Source: Clostridium collagenovorans DSM 3089 (lineage in GTDB: Bacteria; Bacillota; Clostridia; Clostridiales; Clostridiaceae). From it: 64,000 bases of DNA. Positions 34,301 to 42,268 of the stretch are shown here, in pieces. Each line of letters starts with the position of its first letter. The stretch's first letter is position 1. The stretch spans positions 190,669 through 254,668 of the forward strand of contig NZ_FQXP01000006.1 of the NCBI RefSeq assembly GCF_900130005.1. Direction: 5' to 3'. Under the pieces are notes generated by a model. The model had not been told where the DNA came from. It did not search any database and worked only from the letters and a program-made list of their open reading frames with translations. The position numbers were made by a program, and so were the translations under genes.

Positions 34301-34570
34301 ATTTTTCTTTTTAAGCTCATTTTTTTCATAATCAGGGCAAGTACAGGAACATTTAGCTACAGTTTTACTATGTAAATCTATTTCAATAATTGTCTTATAT
34401 TCACTAAAATGAACCTCTGATAGTACATGCCCAACTATATTTATAACTTTATTTTCTACATCAGTTTTGACATCAGTTATAAGGTCATTGTCTAAGATTC
34501 TTCTTCCCTTAAGACTGTTATTTCCCCTTGTGTTTTTATTAAATATTTCAACTACTAATTCTTTATTCAT
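31310..34570 (-). CDS. SNF2-family helicase with SWIM zinc finger
   Basis: 1086 aa. The N-terminus has a SWIM domain (CSCTCPDYEKN...CCKH near residues 75-100) and a long bacterial SNF2-associated region; the C-terminal half is an SNF2 ATPase with GDEMGLGKT (652-660), DEAQ (748-751), LTGTPMENS and SLKAGGTGLNLTSADTV ... DRSHRIGQKH. These are DNA-dependent translocases that remodel protein-DNA or RNA-polymerase complexes (as HepA/RapA does); the exact role in clostridia is unknown. Isolated gene, not embedded in a defence-like cluster, so a housekeeping role is more likely. It is the largest gene in the window. Confidence 0.9.
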   Translation of the reverse strand: MNKELVVEIFNKNTRGNNSLKGRRILDNDLITDVKTDVENKVINIVGHVLSEVHFSEYKTIIEIDLHSKTVAKCSCTCPDYEKNELKKKNYCCKHIMATFYYFLKTHEFTDTQNIFSSTEDLSKNVPTKELPPESNILDLLLSDSSSKEELKIEIYLNKIGYDNKIAAEFRIGPKAHSSSKLYLLKDINQFLTYYNNRFPLKYSKDFTLDMHKQYFNGKDAVIIDFIQDLRNLELSFNIDNTENKFISGKYLFPPNHLLKSFLLSLKHHRVYLNQGFFYKAVDCDILTCDPPMNFSLKLASSKYELKLNSPLPESLNGKMDALLLGTDIYLPSKDYVLNAAPYYKIFNGTDSISFPKKEESKILRELIPKLNSLTSDLILSKNIRDKIITVPPKFLFYFDKEDDNYTLTLKVKYNQYEFNIFENYTDKIIYRDSVAEKKVKDYVKSIGFSEVETKFYLLRGEDYIFDFFKNEIEKLQEYGEIFYSENFKGVKKLSSGAISAEISAGKHKYFELKFNIDNITPKESKGILKSFRSKLKYFKLQNGEFLDLEQIELHNFLKLLDTLNADNNLMNNIISIPQNKGLYFDTFIQEYDIRYIQGTEELQELKEKFDSVSKLTNEIPKELNATLRPYQNIGYNWFKTLDYFGFGGILGDEMGLGKTLQTITFLLSNKNTHSLIVAPTSLIYNWKKEFEKFAPTLKVALVNSSKELRSEILNNYKDYDILITTYTLLKNDLEQYSEIDFDYIVLDEAQNIKNPGSQNASSVKSLKGKRRFALTGTPMENSLMELWSIFDFIMPDYLYSEKKFNVRYNRKLKEGTEIVEELNKLIKPFILRRFKKDVALELPDKIETRVEVELPLEQQRVYGVYAKHVVDFIENKLTNDEFNKGKIEILAYITKLRQLCLDPSVVLENYIGTSGKIEALIELLQQSIAQGHRILVFSQFTSVLNNIKIRLRDENINFSYLDGSLSSQKRMELVNDFNAGLNKVFLISLKAGGTGLNLTSADTVIHFDPWWNPAVEDQATDRSHRIGQKHVVEVIKLIAKDTIEEKIIALQDEKRELISKILGDELCNSDNLLSLSQEDILSLFQ

Positions 34571-34831
34571 AAATCACATAAGGCTTCCTTTCAGTTATAT
34601 TTTTATAGGTGTTTTGAGTATGTAAACCTATTTTATGTCTAATAAGTATCTACATATAAACTTATTTTATGGCTAATAAATACCTGTTTTAGACTTAGAA
34701 ATTTTATCTAGTTCATACTTCATATTATCTTCATTAAAAATAATTAGAGAATAGAACTTTTAGCCATAGTATAAGTTTTTATAGCACTCTTATGTTCCTA
34801 TATTATAACATAAATAAACCTTTGTTCTAAA

Positions 34832-35785
34832 TTAAAAATCCATAGTTATACCTGTTGAGTTTACAAAGGTTTCTTCAGGAAGTTGCTCCTTAAACATTTT
34901 GACTGCTTTATCACCAGTACAGTGAGAAAGACCTATTTTTTTAACACCTAACTTTTTAAAGTAATCTATAGTTTTTTGGATTCTAGCTTCATCAGCTTCA
35001 ACTAAGTGAGTTCCACCTATAACAGCATAAACATCCTTATTTGTTTTAGATTTTATGCTTTCAACAATATTTACAATTCCATTATGAGAACAACCAGTTA
35101 AGATAACTAAGCCCTTATCTGTATCGATAGATATTGCTACTTCTTCTTCGAAGTTATCTAGCTTGTATTTATCTTCTCCAGTTTTGATTTGCATACTTGG
35201 GTTTAATGGCTCTAGACTAGTTTCTTTAAATCCGCCATATACTGTTACCTTATCATTAAGTTTATTTTCAGTGGATACAGGTTTTACATTAATATTTTTG
35301 CTTTTTATGTAGTTTTCATCAAAATCTATACCTATGTAAGTATAACCTTCTTTGCCGTCAGTAAAGTCTAATTTAGGGCCTCCACCTTTAGAGTAATGGT
35401 ATTTTTCTAAATCCTTAAAGAACTTTTCCCCAACATATAAATCAGGCTTAATATTAAATTTTTCTAAAAGCGGTTTAACACCACCACAATGGTCGTAGTG
35501 AGCGTGGCTTAAAACTAAAGAATCTACTTTAGATAAGTCTTTAGACATTTCCTCAGAGTTTTTTAAGAAAAGCTCATTTTTACTAGTGTCAAAAAGAATG
35601 TTATTCTTATTTGTTTCTATAAGCATGGATATACCATGTTGGTTTTCTAAGTTCTTGTTATCACTAGCTGAGTTTTCAATAAGTGTAGTAACAGTAACTT
35701 TAGAATTTTTGCTGCTACAGCCTCCAAGGCATATAGGAATTAATAAAAATGATGATAATAAAAGTGTTAAGTAATTTTTTTTCAT
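34832..35785 (-). CDS. Metallo-β-lactamase-fold lipoprotein
   Basis: 317 aa. Signal peptide with lipobox LGGC (Cys23), so it should be tethered to the outer face of the membrane. The rest is an MBL-fold hydrolase with SHAHYDHCGG (HxHxDH metal motif), TGCSHNG and GGTHLV, ending in LSHCTGDKA. It resembles the cytosolic family annotated as dihydropterin/aminobenzene phosphate-related hydrolases; placing this domain outside the cell as a lipoprotein is less usual. AAGGAG precedes ATG. The substrate is unknown. Confidence 0.8.
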   Translation of the reverse strand: MKKNYLTLLLSSFLLIPICLGGCSSKNSKVTVTTLIENSASDNKNLENQHGISMLIETNKNNILFDTSKNELFLKNSEEMSKDLSKVDSLVLSHAHYDHCGGVKPLLEKFNIKPDLYVGEKFFKDLEKYHYSKGGGPKLDFTDGKEGYTYIGIDFDENYIKSKNINVKPVSTENKLNDKVTVYGGFKETSLEPLNPSMQIKTGEDKYKLDNFEEEVAISIDTDKGLVILTGCSHNGIVNIVESIKSKTNKDVYAVIGGTHLVEADEARIQKTIDYFKKLGVKKIGLSHCTGDKAVKMFKEQLPEETFVNSTGITMDF

Positions 35786-36304
35786 TGTGAAATCTCCTTA
35801 TATGTACGATGTAGTTAAATAATTACATGAAGTATATTAACATAAATAATAAATATTACCAGTATAAAATATCTATAGATTTATGCTAAACAATAGATAA
35901 TAGTAATATTTAAAAGAATAAGGACTTTTACTGTGTTTAGTTCCAAAAAAAGTAAGTGATACTAATTTAAAATGAAATTTTATTTAAAAAAAATAAGAAA
36001 TATTCAGAATTAGTTCTTGACTTTAGAGTAATAAAGAAGTATAGTGTTTTTATTACAAAAACATGTGTATTTATTATGAGGACACGAAAGCTTTTGATTA
36101 TTTATAAAATTATCTCAATGTATATAAGCTTTAATTGTCTACTTAGATTTACGTAGATATTCAGAATTATTAATAATAAAAATAAAGTTTAAATATCATT
36201 CTAGTTAGTTATTTAAGTATATGAAATTATATGTAAATTAAAAGTACAAAAGCTAAATACTCATATAGATAACAGAAGGAAAAAGAATTTGAGGAGGATT
36301 TAAA
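35786..36304. other. 519-bp divergent intergenic region
   Basis: Lies between the MBL lipoprotein (minus) and the symporter (plus). Very AT-rich; no gene. Bases about 36119-36150 (TATATAAGCTTTAATTGTCT) faintly resemble the R2 start. No convincing promoter or operator could be picked by eye. Confidence 0.4.
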
Positions 36305-37510
36305 ATGAAAAAGCCATCATTAATAAGTAAAATTTTTATTGCATTAATCTTAGGAATTATAGTAGGTCTTATTTGCAAATCTACAACTACTGAATTTCCA
36401 GTGAGAATATTAGCAACCTTTAGTGGCTTATTTGGAAACTTTTTATCCTTTGTTATTCCACTTATAATTATAGGGTTTATAGTTCCTGGGATAGCTACTT
36501 TGGGTAATAAGTCAGGAAAGGCTTTATTAGTAACTACAGCATTAGCATATATATCAACAATAGCTGCAGGAATTAGCGCATATTTATTAGGTTCTACAGT
36601 GCTTCCTAAATTCATTAAGGACGGAATCCTATTAAGTGATGGGGGAGCAAGTGTTATACCATTATTTTCAGTTGAAATTCCTCCTGTTATGGGAATTATG
36701 AGTGCATTGGTATTAGCATTTATTTTAGGGATAGGAATTTCATCTATTAAGAATAGTACTTTATTAAAGGTCAGCGATGAATTTAGTAGAATAACAACTA
36801 TGATTATATCTAAAGCCTTAATTCCACTAGTTCCAGTTTATATAGGAGCTATATTCTGTAAACTAACTTACAGTGGAGAAATATTTACAACATTAAAGTC
36901 CTTTGCAGTGGTATATATTTTACTATTTTCACTTCAAATAGGATATTTATTATTACAGTATAGTATTGCAGGAATTATAAAGAAGGAAAATCCATTAAAG
37001 TTATTAAAGAATATGATGCCAGCATATATGACTGCAGTTGGAACTCAATCTTCGGCAGCAACTATACCAGTAACATTACAGTGTACTGAGAAAAATGGTG
37101 TAAGTGAAGGAGTTAGGGAGTTTGTAATTCCTTTAGCAGCAACAATTCACTTAGCAGGAGATACAATAACTTTAGTTCTTACATCTATGGGGGTAATGTA
37201 TATGAATGGACAAACTCCTACTTTAGGAAGGATGGTCCCATTTATTATAATGCTTGGAGTAACAATGATAGCTGCACCAGGGGTTCCAGGAGGGGGAGTA
37301 ATGGCTGCACTAGGACTTTTAGAGTCAATGCTTGGATTTGGAGCTATTGAAAAGCCTATAATGATAGCATTGCATGCTGCACAGGATAGCTTTGGAACAG
37401 CTACTAATATAACTGGAGATGGAGCTATTTCAATAATAGTAGACTATATTCTTGAGAAAAGGAATATAAGTTCAGAGGAAGAGCTAGAAATTAAGAAACA
37501 AGTAGTTTAA
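36305..37510 (+). CDS. Dicarboxylate/amino acid:cation symporter (DAACS family)
   Basis: 401 aa with about eight membrane helices and two re-entrant regions typical of GltP/SstT carriers. The serine-rich re-entrant loop reads TQSSAATIP, and the helix-8 region GGVMAALGLLESMLGFG is present. The usual NMDGT cation-binding stretch is replaced by IHLAGDT, so substrate or coupling ion may differ from glutamate/aspartate carriers. It probably imports an amino or dicarboxylic acid using a proton or sodium gradient. AGGAGG precedes ATG. Confidence 0.8.
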   Translation: MKKPSLISKIFIALILGIIVGLICKSTTTEFPVRILATFSGLFGNFLSFVIPLIIIGFIVPGIATLGNKSGKALLVTTALAYISTIAAGISAYLLGSTVLPKFIKDGILLSDGGASVIPLFSVEIPPVMGIMSALVLAFILGIGISSIKNSTLLKVSDEFSRITTMIISKALIPLVPVYIGAIFCKLTYSGEIFTTLKSFAVVYILLFSLQIGYLLLQYSIAGIIKKENPLKLLKNMMPAYMTAVGTQSSAATIPVTLQCTEKNGVSEGVREFVIPLAATIHLAGDTITLVLTSMGVMYMNGQTPTLGRMVPFIIMLGVTMIAAPGVPGGGVMAALGLLESMLGFGAIEKPIMIALHAAQDSFGTATNITGDGAISIIVDYILEKRNISSEEELEIKKQVV

Positions 37511-37586
37511 GAAGATAAATTTTTATATAATCATAATCCCAGTTATAGTATAATTGAGATAATTATATTTTATGGGGGTAAAACAT

Positions 37587-38024
37587 ATGAGTAACGGATT
37601 AAATAAGGAACTTAAAGTTTTTGTTTACGGAACATTAATGAGTGGATTTTACAATAATAATAAATATTTAAGTGGTAAGGTAGAGTCCATAGAAAAGGCA
37701 TGCGTTAATGGAAAGCTATATCAACAATTTATGGAGAGTTATCCATCGCTTTTAAAGGGTGAAGATAAGGTTTATGGAGAGCTTATTACTCTTAAAAACT
37801 TTGAGGAAGATATAAAAGCCTTAGATAAGTTAGAGGAGTTTTTAGGAGAGGGAAATCCTAAGAATCTTTATCATAGAGAAGTTATCTTAGCTAATTTAGA
37901 GGATAATAGTAAAGAAGAAGCTTATGTATACTTTTTCAATGTAAAGGATGAAAAGGATTTTGAGGAAAGTACTATGTATATACCTCATGGAGACTGGAGA
38001 AGGTATGTAGCTGAAACTAGATAA
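37587..38024 (+). CDS. γ-glutamylcyclotransferase-like (AIG2/GGCT) protein
   Basis: 145 aa from ATG 37587, eight bases after GGGGG; an in-frame ATG at 37572 overlaps that site. GGCT-like fold with FVYGTLMSGFYNN (the substrate-binding YGTL loop), GELITL, and catalytic-type Glu in ALDKLEEFLG. Such enzymes release 5-oxoproline from γ-glutamyl amines or peptides; the substrate here is not known. 76 bases after the symporter without a clear terminator, so possibly co-transcribed. Confidence 0.8.
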   Translation: MSNGLNKELKVFVYGTLMSGFYNNNKYLSGKVESIEKACVNGKLYQQFMESYPSLLKGEDKVYGELITLKNFEEDIKALDKLEEFLGEGNPKNLYHREVILANLEDNSKEEAYVYFFNVKDEKDFEESTMYIPHGDWRRYVAETR

Positions 38025-38031
38025 AAAAATA

Positions 38032-38083
38032 GGGGGCTGGCATGTATATAAATTCATATTGAATTTAATATATGTCAGCCCCT
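38032..38083 (+). terminator. Hairpin after the GGCT-like gene
   Basis: GGGGGCTGGCATGTATA pairs with TATATGTCAGCCCC; a strong stem, but no run of T follows immediately. Confidence 0.6.
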
Positions 38084-38284
38084 TACCTAAGCTATAATCA
38101 GTAATAGGGTGGGATTCTTTGGGTGTAAAATCCCGGAAGTTAATTAAAAAAGGAAAATTTATAAATAAATACGTATTAAAATGCAAAAAAGTTTCACATA
38201 AATATTAAATAATATAATATTTTAAAAAAATTAATAAATATAGATAACTTATGGGATATAATTAGGAGTTTATAAAAATAAAAT

Positions 38285-38340
38285 AAGGGATATTGTACAA
38301 TTAACTTTTAATTAGTTAGTTGTACAATATCCCTTTTTAT
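38285..38340. terminator. Terminator of the LCP gene (minus), possibly bidirectional
   Basis: A 16-bp perfect stem AAGGGATATTGTACAA (38285-38300) with TTGTACAATATCCCTT (38320-38335), A-rich on the left and TTT on the right. Confidence 0.85.
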
Positions 38341-38349
38341 ATACTTATT

Positions 38350-39510
38350 TTAATGAGCTGAGTTATTTGTAGTTGTACCATTAGAGTTATTAGTTGTGTT
38401 ATTTGATTTATTTTGTGTATTAGTATTTGTAGTGTTATTTGTATTATTTGGTGTAGTAGTTTTAGGTTGCTCTTCTGTAAATAAGTTAGTATTGTTATCT
38501 ACATTTAATTGATTTCCAACAGGTATAATATCATTATAAATGAAATCATGTATCTGCTGCTGAGTAATCTTCTTATCGAATCCTATACACTCTCCTATAC
38601 TTAACTCTAGAGGATAAACCTCTTGAGTTGTAGGGAAACGTTGTTGAACTAATTCAGAAGTTGTACCGGATAAGAAAGAAGATGTTGCTATCTTTAACAT
38701 TTGAGTACTATTCATACTAGTTTCTACAAATGGAGCTAACTTAGATATTATGCTTGGAAATTTAGTAGTTCCAGATTGTAATATTTTATTTGCTAAGGCT
38801 GCTAAAACTGTTCTTTGTCTATCGGTTCTTCCAAAGTCAGAGCTTGCTGTATATCTTATTCTAGCATAAGCTACTGCTTGAGTACCATTAAGTATATGCT
38901 TACCAGGTGTTGCAAGGGGAGTATATTCAGCATCCCTTGCATAAGATTGATCGCTAGCATAGCCGTTTAAATGTGGAAGCTCTTCCGCTGTTACATCTAT
39001 TTCTACTCCGCCAAGCTCATTTACTATATCTTCCATAGACTCAAAGTTAACAGTTGCATAATCCTGAATGTTTAAATTAAAGGTTTGGTTGATGGTTTTA
39101 ATTGCAAATTCAGGTCCACCATAAGCATAAGCTTCAGTTAACTTAATTCCACCATGTTTTTCAGTTTCAACATAACTATCTCTCATTAAAGATGACATTT
39201 TAATTTTATTATGTAAGTTATCTATTGTAAGAACCATAATTGCATCAGAACGGAAGACTGTTTCTCCAGGTCTTTTATCCACACCGAATAAAGCTATGTT
39301 TATAATGTCTTTATTTGCTTCTTCAGGAGGTAATTCACTTATGCCTAAATCCACTTTGTTTTTAGAGATTTCCTTGGTTTTAATTGAACCAAATATGCTA
39401 TACGCCCAAAAAACTACGCCAAGTATTGCTACCAAAAAAACAGAAAGAACTATTAATGCAACTTTCCTTTTTTTGTTTTTATTCTTTTTTTCAGAATTCC
39501 TTTTGCTCAT
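38350..39510 (-). CDS. LytR-CpsA-Psr (LCP) family wall-polymer ligase
   Basis: 386 aa. A short basic N-terminus and one membrane helix (about 17-40) put the LCP domain outside the cell. Motifs: ALFGVDKRPGE, VLTIDNLHNKIKMSSLMRDSYV, GGVEIDV, YARIRYTASSDFGRTDRQR. LCP enzymes transfer undecaprenyl-linked polymers such as teichoic acid or capsule to peptidoglycan. The last 50 residues are a low-complexity Asn/Thr tail. Monocistronic; AAGGAAGT precedes ATG. Confidence 0.9.
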   Translation of the reverse strand: MSKRNSEKKNKNKKRKVALIVLSVFLVAILGVVFWAYSIFGSIKTKEISKNKVDLGISELPPEEANKDIINIALFGVDKRPGETVFRSDAIMVLTIDNLHNKIKMSSLMRDSYVETEKHGGIKLTEAYAYGGPEFAIKTINQTFNLNIQDYATVNFESMEDIVNELGGVEIDVTAEELPHLNGYASDQSYARDAEYTPLATPGKHILNGTQAVAYARIRYTASSDFGRTDRQRTVLAALANKILQSGTTKFPSIISKLAPFVETSMNSTQMLKIATSSFLSGTTSELVQQRFPTTQEVYPLELSIGECIGFDKKITQQQIHDFIYNDIIPVGNQLNVDNNTNLFTEEQPKTTTPNNTNNTTNTNTQNKSNNTTNNSNGTTTNNSAH

Positions 39511-39982
39511 TTTTTCACTTCCTTAATTTATCGTCTTTATAAATTTAGTATACATTACATTATAGTATATTTTTCTTTATTGGAAAAGCCAAATAAAAAT
39601 AAAAACTACTAATATGTTACATTATATACTAAAAACTTTAAATGTAAAATTACATAAAGATTACAAAAATATATTCTAATTAATAATTGAAGATTAAAAT
39701 TATTTTTAAAATATGTTATTACATTGAAATTTATAATTAATAATTATAGGAAGAAATAAGTATTAGAAAACCTATTTTAAATTCCTATATAGTTAATATG
39801 TGCATATTTTATTTATAAATGTATATAAAATATATAAGTTACAATTAATATTTTATATTTATATTAATCCTTATATGAATTACTGTATGTATTTTATAAT
39901 GAGTATTAACTCTAAATATAATTGGTATTGTTTATTACAATATATTAATACATAGATATAAGTTTAAATTAATCTTCTAGAA

Positions 39983-40100
39983 GCATATACTTTGCAGTAT
40001 TCAATCTGCAACATCGTACTTTAGTACATATTTACATATTAAAGTTTTTTATCTTATGAACTATGAATGAGGTTTATTTAATTCAATATATATTAAGCAT
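39983..40100 (+). repeat. R1 intergenic repeat, copy C
   Basis: Shows CAGTATTCAATCTGCAACAT, CGTACTTTAGTACATATT, TACATATTAAAGTTTTTTAT, ATGAATGAGGTTTATTTAA and CAATATATATTAAG, colinear with copies A and B. Confidence 0.55.
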
Positions 40101-40172
40101 TAAATTTATTCTACAATGTACCTTATATAAATAGAATGAAAATTCTTCAAAAGGATATATGTTTAAAAATGT
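40087..40172 (+). repeat. R2 intergenic repeat, partial copy
   Basis: TATATTAAGCATTAAATTTA, TTCTACAATGTACCTTATAT and AATAGAATGAAAATTCTTC match the middle and end of the reference R2 copy. The R2 head is replaced by R1 here. Confidence 0.55.
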
Positions 40173-40218
40173 ATATAAAGGTATAAATGAATTTAAGATA
40201 TAAAGAGGGGGAATATAT

Positions 40219-40258
40219 AAAAAGCTCCTAAAATTATATTGTTTTAGAAGCTTTTTAT
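40219..40258 (-). terminator. Terminator of the TrpP gene
   Basis: The stem AAAAAGCT.CTAAAA/TTTTAGAAGCTTTTT sits just after the stop of the minus-strand gene. Confidence 0.75.
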
Positions 40259-40263
40259 GACCT

Positions 40264-40776
40264 TCATTTACTATATGAAACTAATCTCATTGAACGTTGC
40301 ACAACAGATAATAGGAATAATACTGCTACAGAATTTAGCAATGTTGCAGGTAACACTACAGTAAGAAATAATGCAGTAAAACTAGTTGGTAATCCTACTA
40401 TTAAATAAGCTGATCCTAAGAAAATTGTTCCGCTTACAAGAGTACCAAGTACAGATATTATACATGTCTTGATTATATTTGATATTTTATTTCCTAGTAT
40501 AGTATTTAATCCATAAACTACAAGTACAGTAATAAACTTATCTATTATATTAGGTATTTGACCACCTGGAAATGTTGTAGTTAAAGCAGTTAAGAAACCT
40601 GCTACTAAGCCTGTTACAAGAGCTGATTTAAAGTCCTCATTAACAATAACAGCAACAAACATCATAGAAAGTAGTAGGTCAGGTTTCATACCCATAAATA
40701 TTCCAGGAACAATGTAGTGTAGAAGTAAACCTACAGCAAGTAATACAGCACTAAGAACTAATTTTTTTGTTTTCAT
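40264..40776 (-). CDS. trpP: Tryptophan transporter
   Basis: 170-aa integral membrane protein with about five helices, matching the TrpP family (PGIFMGMKPDLLLSMMF, LVAGFLTALTTTFPGGQIPN). It probably acts as the substrate-binding S-type component or as a stand-alone importer of tryptophan. The assignment is strongly supported by the T-box leader directly upstream, whose specifier codon is UGG (Trp). AAGGGGG precedes ATG. Confidence 0.9.
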   Translation of the reverse strand: MKTKKLVLSAVLLAVGLLLHYIVPGIFMGMKPDLLLSMMFVAVIVNEDFKSALVTGLVAGFLTALTTTFPGGQIPNIIDKFITVLVVYGLNTILGNKISNIIKTCIISVLGTLVSGTIFLGSAYLIVGLPTSFTALFLTVVLPATLLNSVAVLFLLSVVQRSMRLVSYSK

Positions 40777-40812
40777 TTTGAAATCCCCCTTAAAAATATA
40801 ATTTTTTATAAA

Positions 40813-41100
40813 TAAAAAAACCTCACCCTAAAAATTAGGGCGAGGTTATGTATTCGCGGTACCACCTAAATTATGCTTAAAATTAAATATAAGTATAAAA
40901 TCTTAAAGCATATCTCCACTTCAGACACTAACATGTCTTATCTCTTTTAACGGTGAGCTTCCGTCAGATGCTACTCTTTTAAATAAAATTTAAAATTTCG
41001 TTCTGCTTCTCAAAGGTCCATTCCCTAAGGCTCTCAATACTAGGATCACACCACCCCTAGTTCTCTGAAAATGTTATACCATAGGTACTCTTCCTTGTCT
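40813..41100 (-). ncRNA. Tryptophan-specific T-box leader
   Basis: On the minus strand: Stem I with a specifier-loop context GGAATGGACCTTTGAG, giving the codon TGG (Trp; complement of 41018-41020), the T-box core AGGTGGTACCGCG (complement of 40855-40867) and then a terminator CCTCGCCCTAA/TTAGGGTGAGG with a U-run (40813-40846). Uncharged tRNA-Trp would stabilise the antiterminator and allow trpP transcription. Confidence 0.93.
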
Positions 41101-41128
41101 TAGAATTTAAGAAAATTTTGTTAAATTA

Positions 41129-41157
41129 ATTATATATATATTATATTCACTTTGCAA
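41129..41157 (-). promoter_or_regulatory. Promoter of the T-box/trpP transcript
   Basis: Read on the minus strand: -35 TTGCAA (41152-41157), 17-bp spacer, -10 TATAAT (41129-41134), about 30 bases before the T-box Stem I. Confidence 0.7.
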
Positions 41158-41181
41158 GAGAAAAGTGATAAATTTTCAGAA

Positions 41182-42042
41182 TTATTTTAAAAAAGTTGCA
41201 GTACACCATTCAGCACTTTGAACTTTATAGTCTAAAGTAAATCCATAAGATTCTATGTTACTCTTAACTTTATCAAAACTCCATTCAACTAAACCTGAAA
41301 CTAGTAGTTTACCTTTAGGGTTTAAGTGATTAGTTATAAAGTCCATAAACATTATCGTTTCATCACCACCGATATTAATAACTATAAAATCGTAGGTTTT
41401 TTCCAATAAATTTTCCTCTAAGAGATTTCCAACTTTTACTTCTATATTATTGAAGTTATTTAGTGATGCATTAAACATAATTTCTTCAGTTACATCGCGG
41501 ATATCTACTGCTGTAACTAATTTAGCATTCTTAGCTGCAGCGGCTAAAGAAAGTATGCCTGAACCTGCCCCGATATCTAAACCGGTTAAGTTAGTAAAAT
41601 CTTGTGATAAAATATATCTTAAGCAGTCTTGAGTAGTTTCATGCAGACCAGTTCCGAAAGCACCCTGAGGAATAAAGTTAATTTTCTTTTTATCCTCAAC
41701 ATTATATTCAGGATCTGCAAATATCCATCCATTATTTAAATCTAAAGGTTCAAATTCATTTTCAAAGCTTTGCACTTCAACCTTTTCACTATATATTGAA
41801 TCTATAAGTAAAGTTTCTTTAATTGTATTAATACAAGAATTAACCTCATTTAAATCATCACTCTCAATTATTACATTATAGTCTATAAGTTCCTCTATAT
41901 TCTCATAGAACCCATAGCCGTTATCATCTGTAGTAATAGTTAAAGGACTTTCATAGAACACATTATATATATCTTTTATGTAAAGTTTTTCAGTTGCTGT
42001 TTCTGCATCCTTTAAGGGATATTTGAATGTTAATTTGTACAT
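41182..42042 (-). CDS. PrmA-like (ribosomal protein L11 methyltransferase family) methyltransferase
   Basis: 286 aa; canonical PrmA is a little longer. An N-terminal α/β substrate-recognition region (1 to about 125) precedes a SAM domain with IPQGAFGTGLHETTQDCL (PrmA has AFGTGxHxTT), GLDIGAGSGILSLAAA and AVDIRD. The catalytic-loop region reads VINIGGDETI, unlike the usual NILA of PrmA, and this gene is not in the dnaK-dnaJ-prmA context normal for Firmicutes. It may be a paralogue with another protein substrate. AGGAGGATT precedes ATG. Confidence 0.7.
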   Translation of the reverse strand: MYKLTFKYPLKDAETATEKLYIKDIYNVFYESPLTITTDDNGYGFYENIEELIDYNVIIESDDLNEVNSCINTIKETLLIDSIYSEKVEVQSFENEFEPLDLNNGWIFADPEYNVEDKKKINFIPQGAFGTGLHETTQDCLRYILSQDFTNLTGLDIGAGSGILSLAAAAKNAKLVTAVDIRDVTEEIMFNASLNNFNNIEVKVGNLLEENLLEKTYDFIVINIGGDETIMFMDFITNHLNPKGKLLVSGLVEWSFDKVKSNIESYGFTLDYKVQSAEWCTATFLK

Positions 42043-42151
42043 AATAATCCTCCTAATAAGCTATATGTAATAATAAATAAAAATATCATTACACTATTAT
42101 TAAGTTTAATATATTTTTTTATAAGGGTAAACCTAAAAACAAAAAAATAAG

Positions 42152-42250
42152 GGAGCCCTTATATTAATAAAACTTATAGGATACATACAATATTTGTAGA
42201 TCAATTACAAATGCAATATCCTATGAGAGTTATATTAATATTATGGCTCC
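42152..42250. repeat. 99-bp fold-back between two minus-strand genes
   Basis: The outer arms GGAGCC.TTATATTAATA and TATTAATATTATGGCTCC, then CTTATAGGATA/TATCCTATGAG, and inner AATATTTGTA/TTACAAATGC, so nearly the whole element is self-complementary. An A-run lies just left of it, so on the minus strand it may serve as a terminator for the hypothetical gene. Confidence 0.5.
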
Positions 42251-42268
42251 ATTTAATGTATTAATATT

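Larger units (their letters stand above)
39511..40218. other. Long intergenic region with R1 and R2 repeats
   Basis: About 700 bases without a gene. The first 470 bases are featureless AT-rich DNA, including the promoter zone of the LCP gene; then R1 copy C runs straight into an R2-type body. Confidence 0.45.

Noticed and set aside
31310..34570. SNF2/SWIM helicase as part of an antiphage defence island
   Set aside because: Neighbours are a VTC/DUF4956 pair and an MBL lipoprotein; no nuclease, methylase or other defence gene is adjacent.
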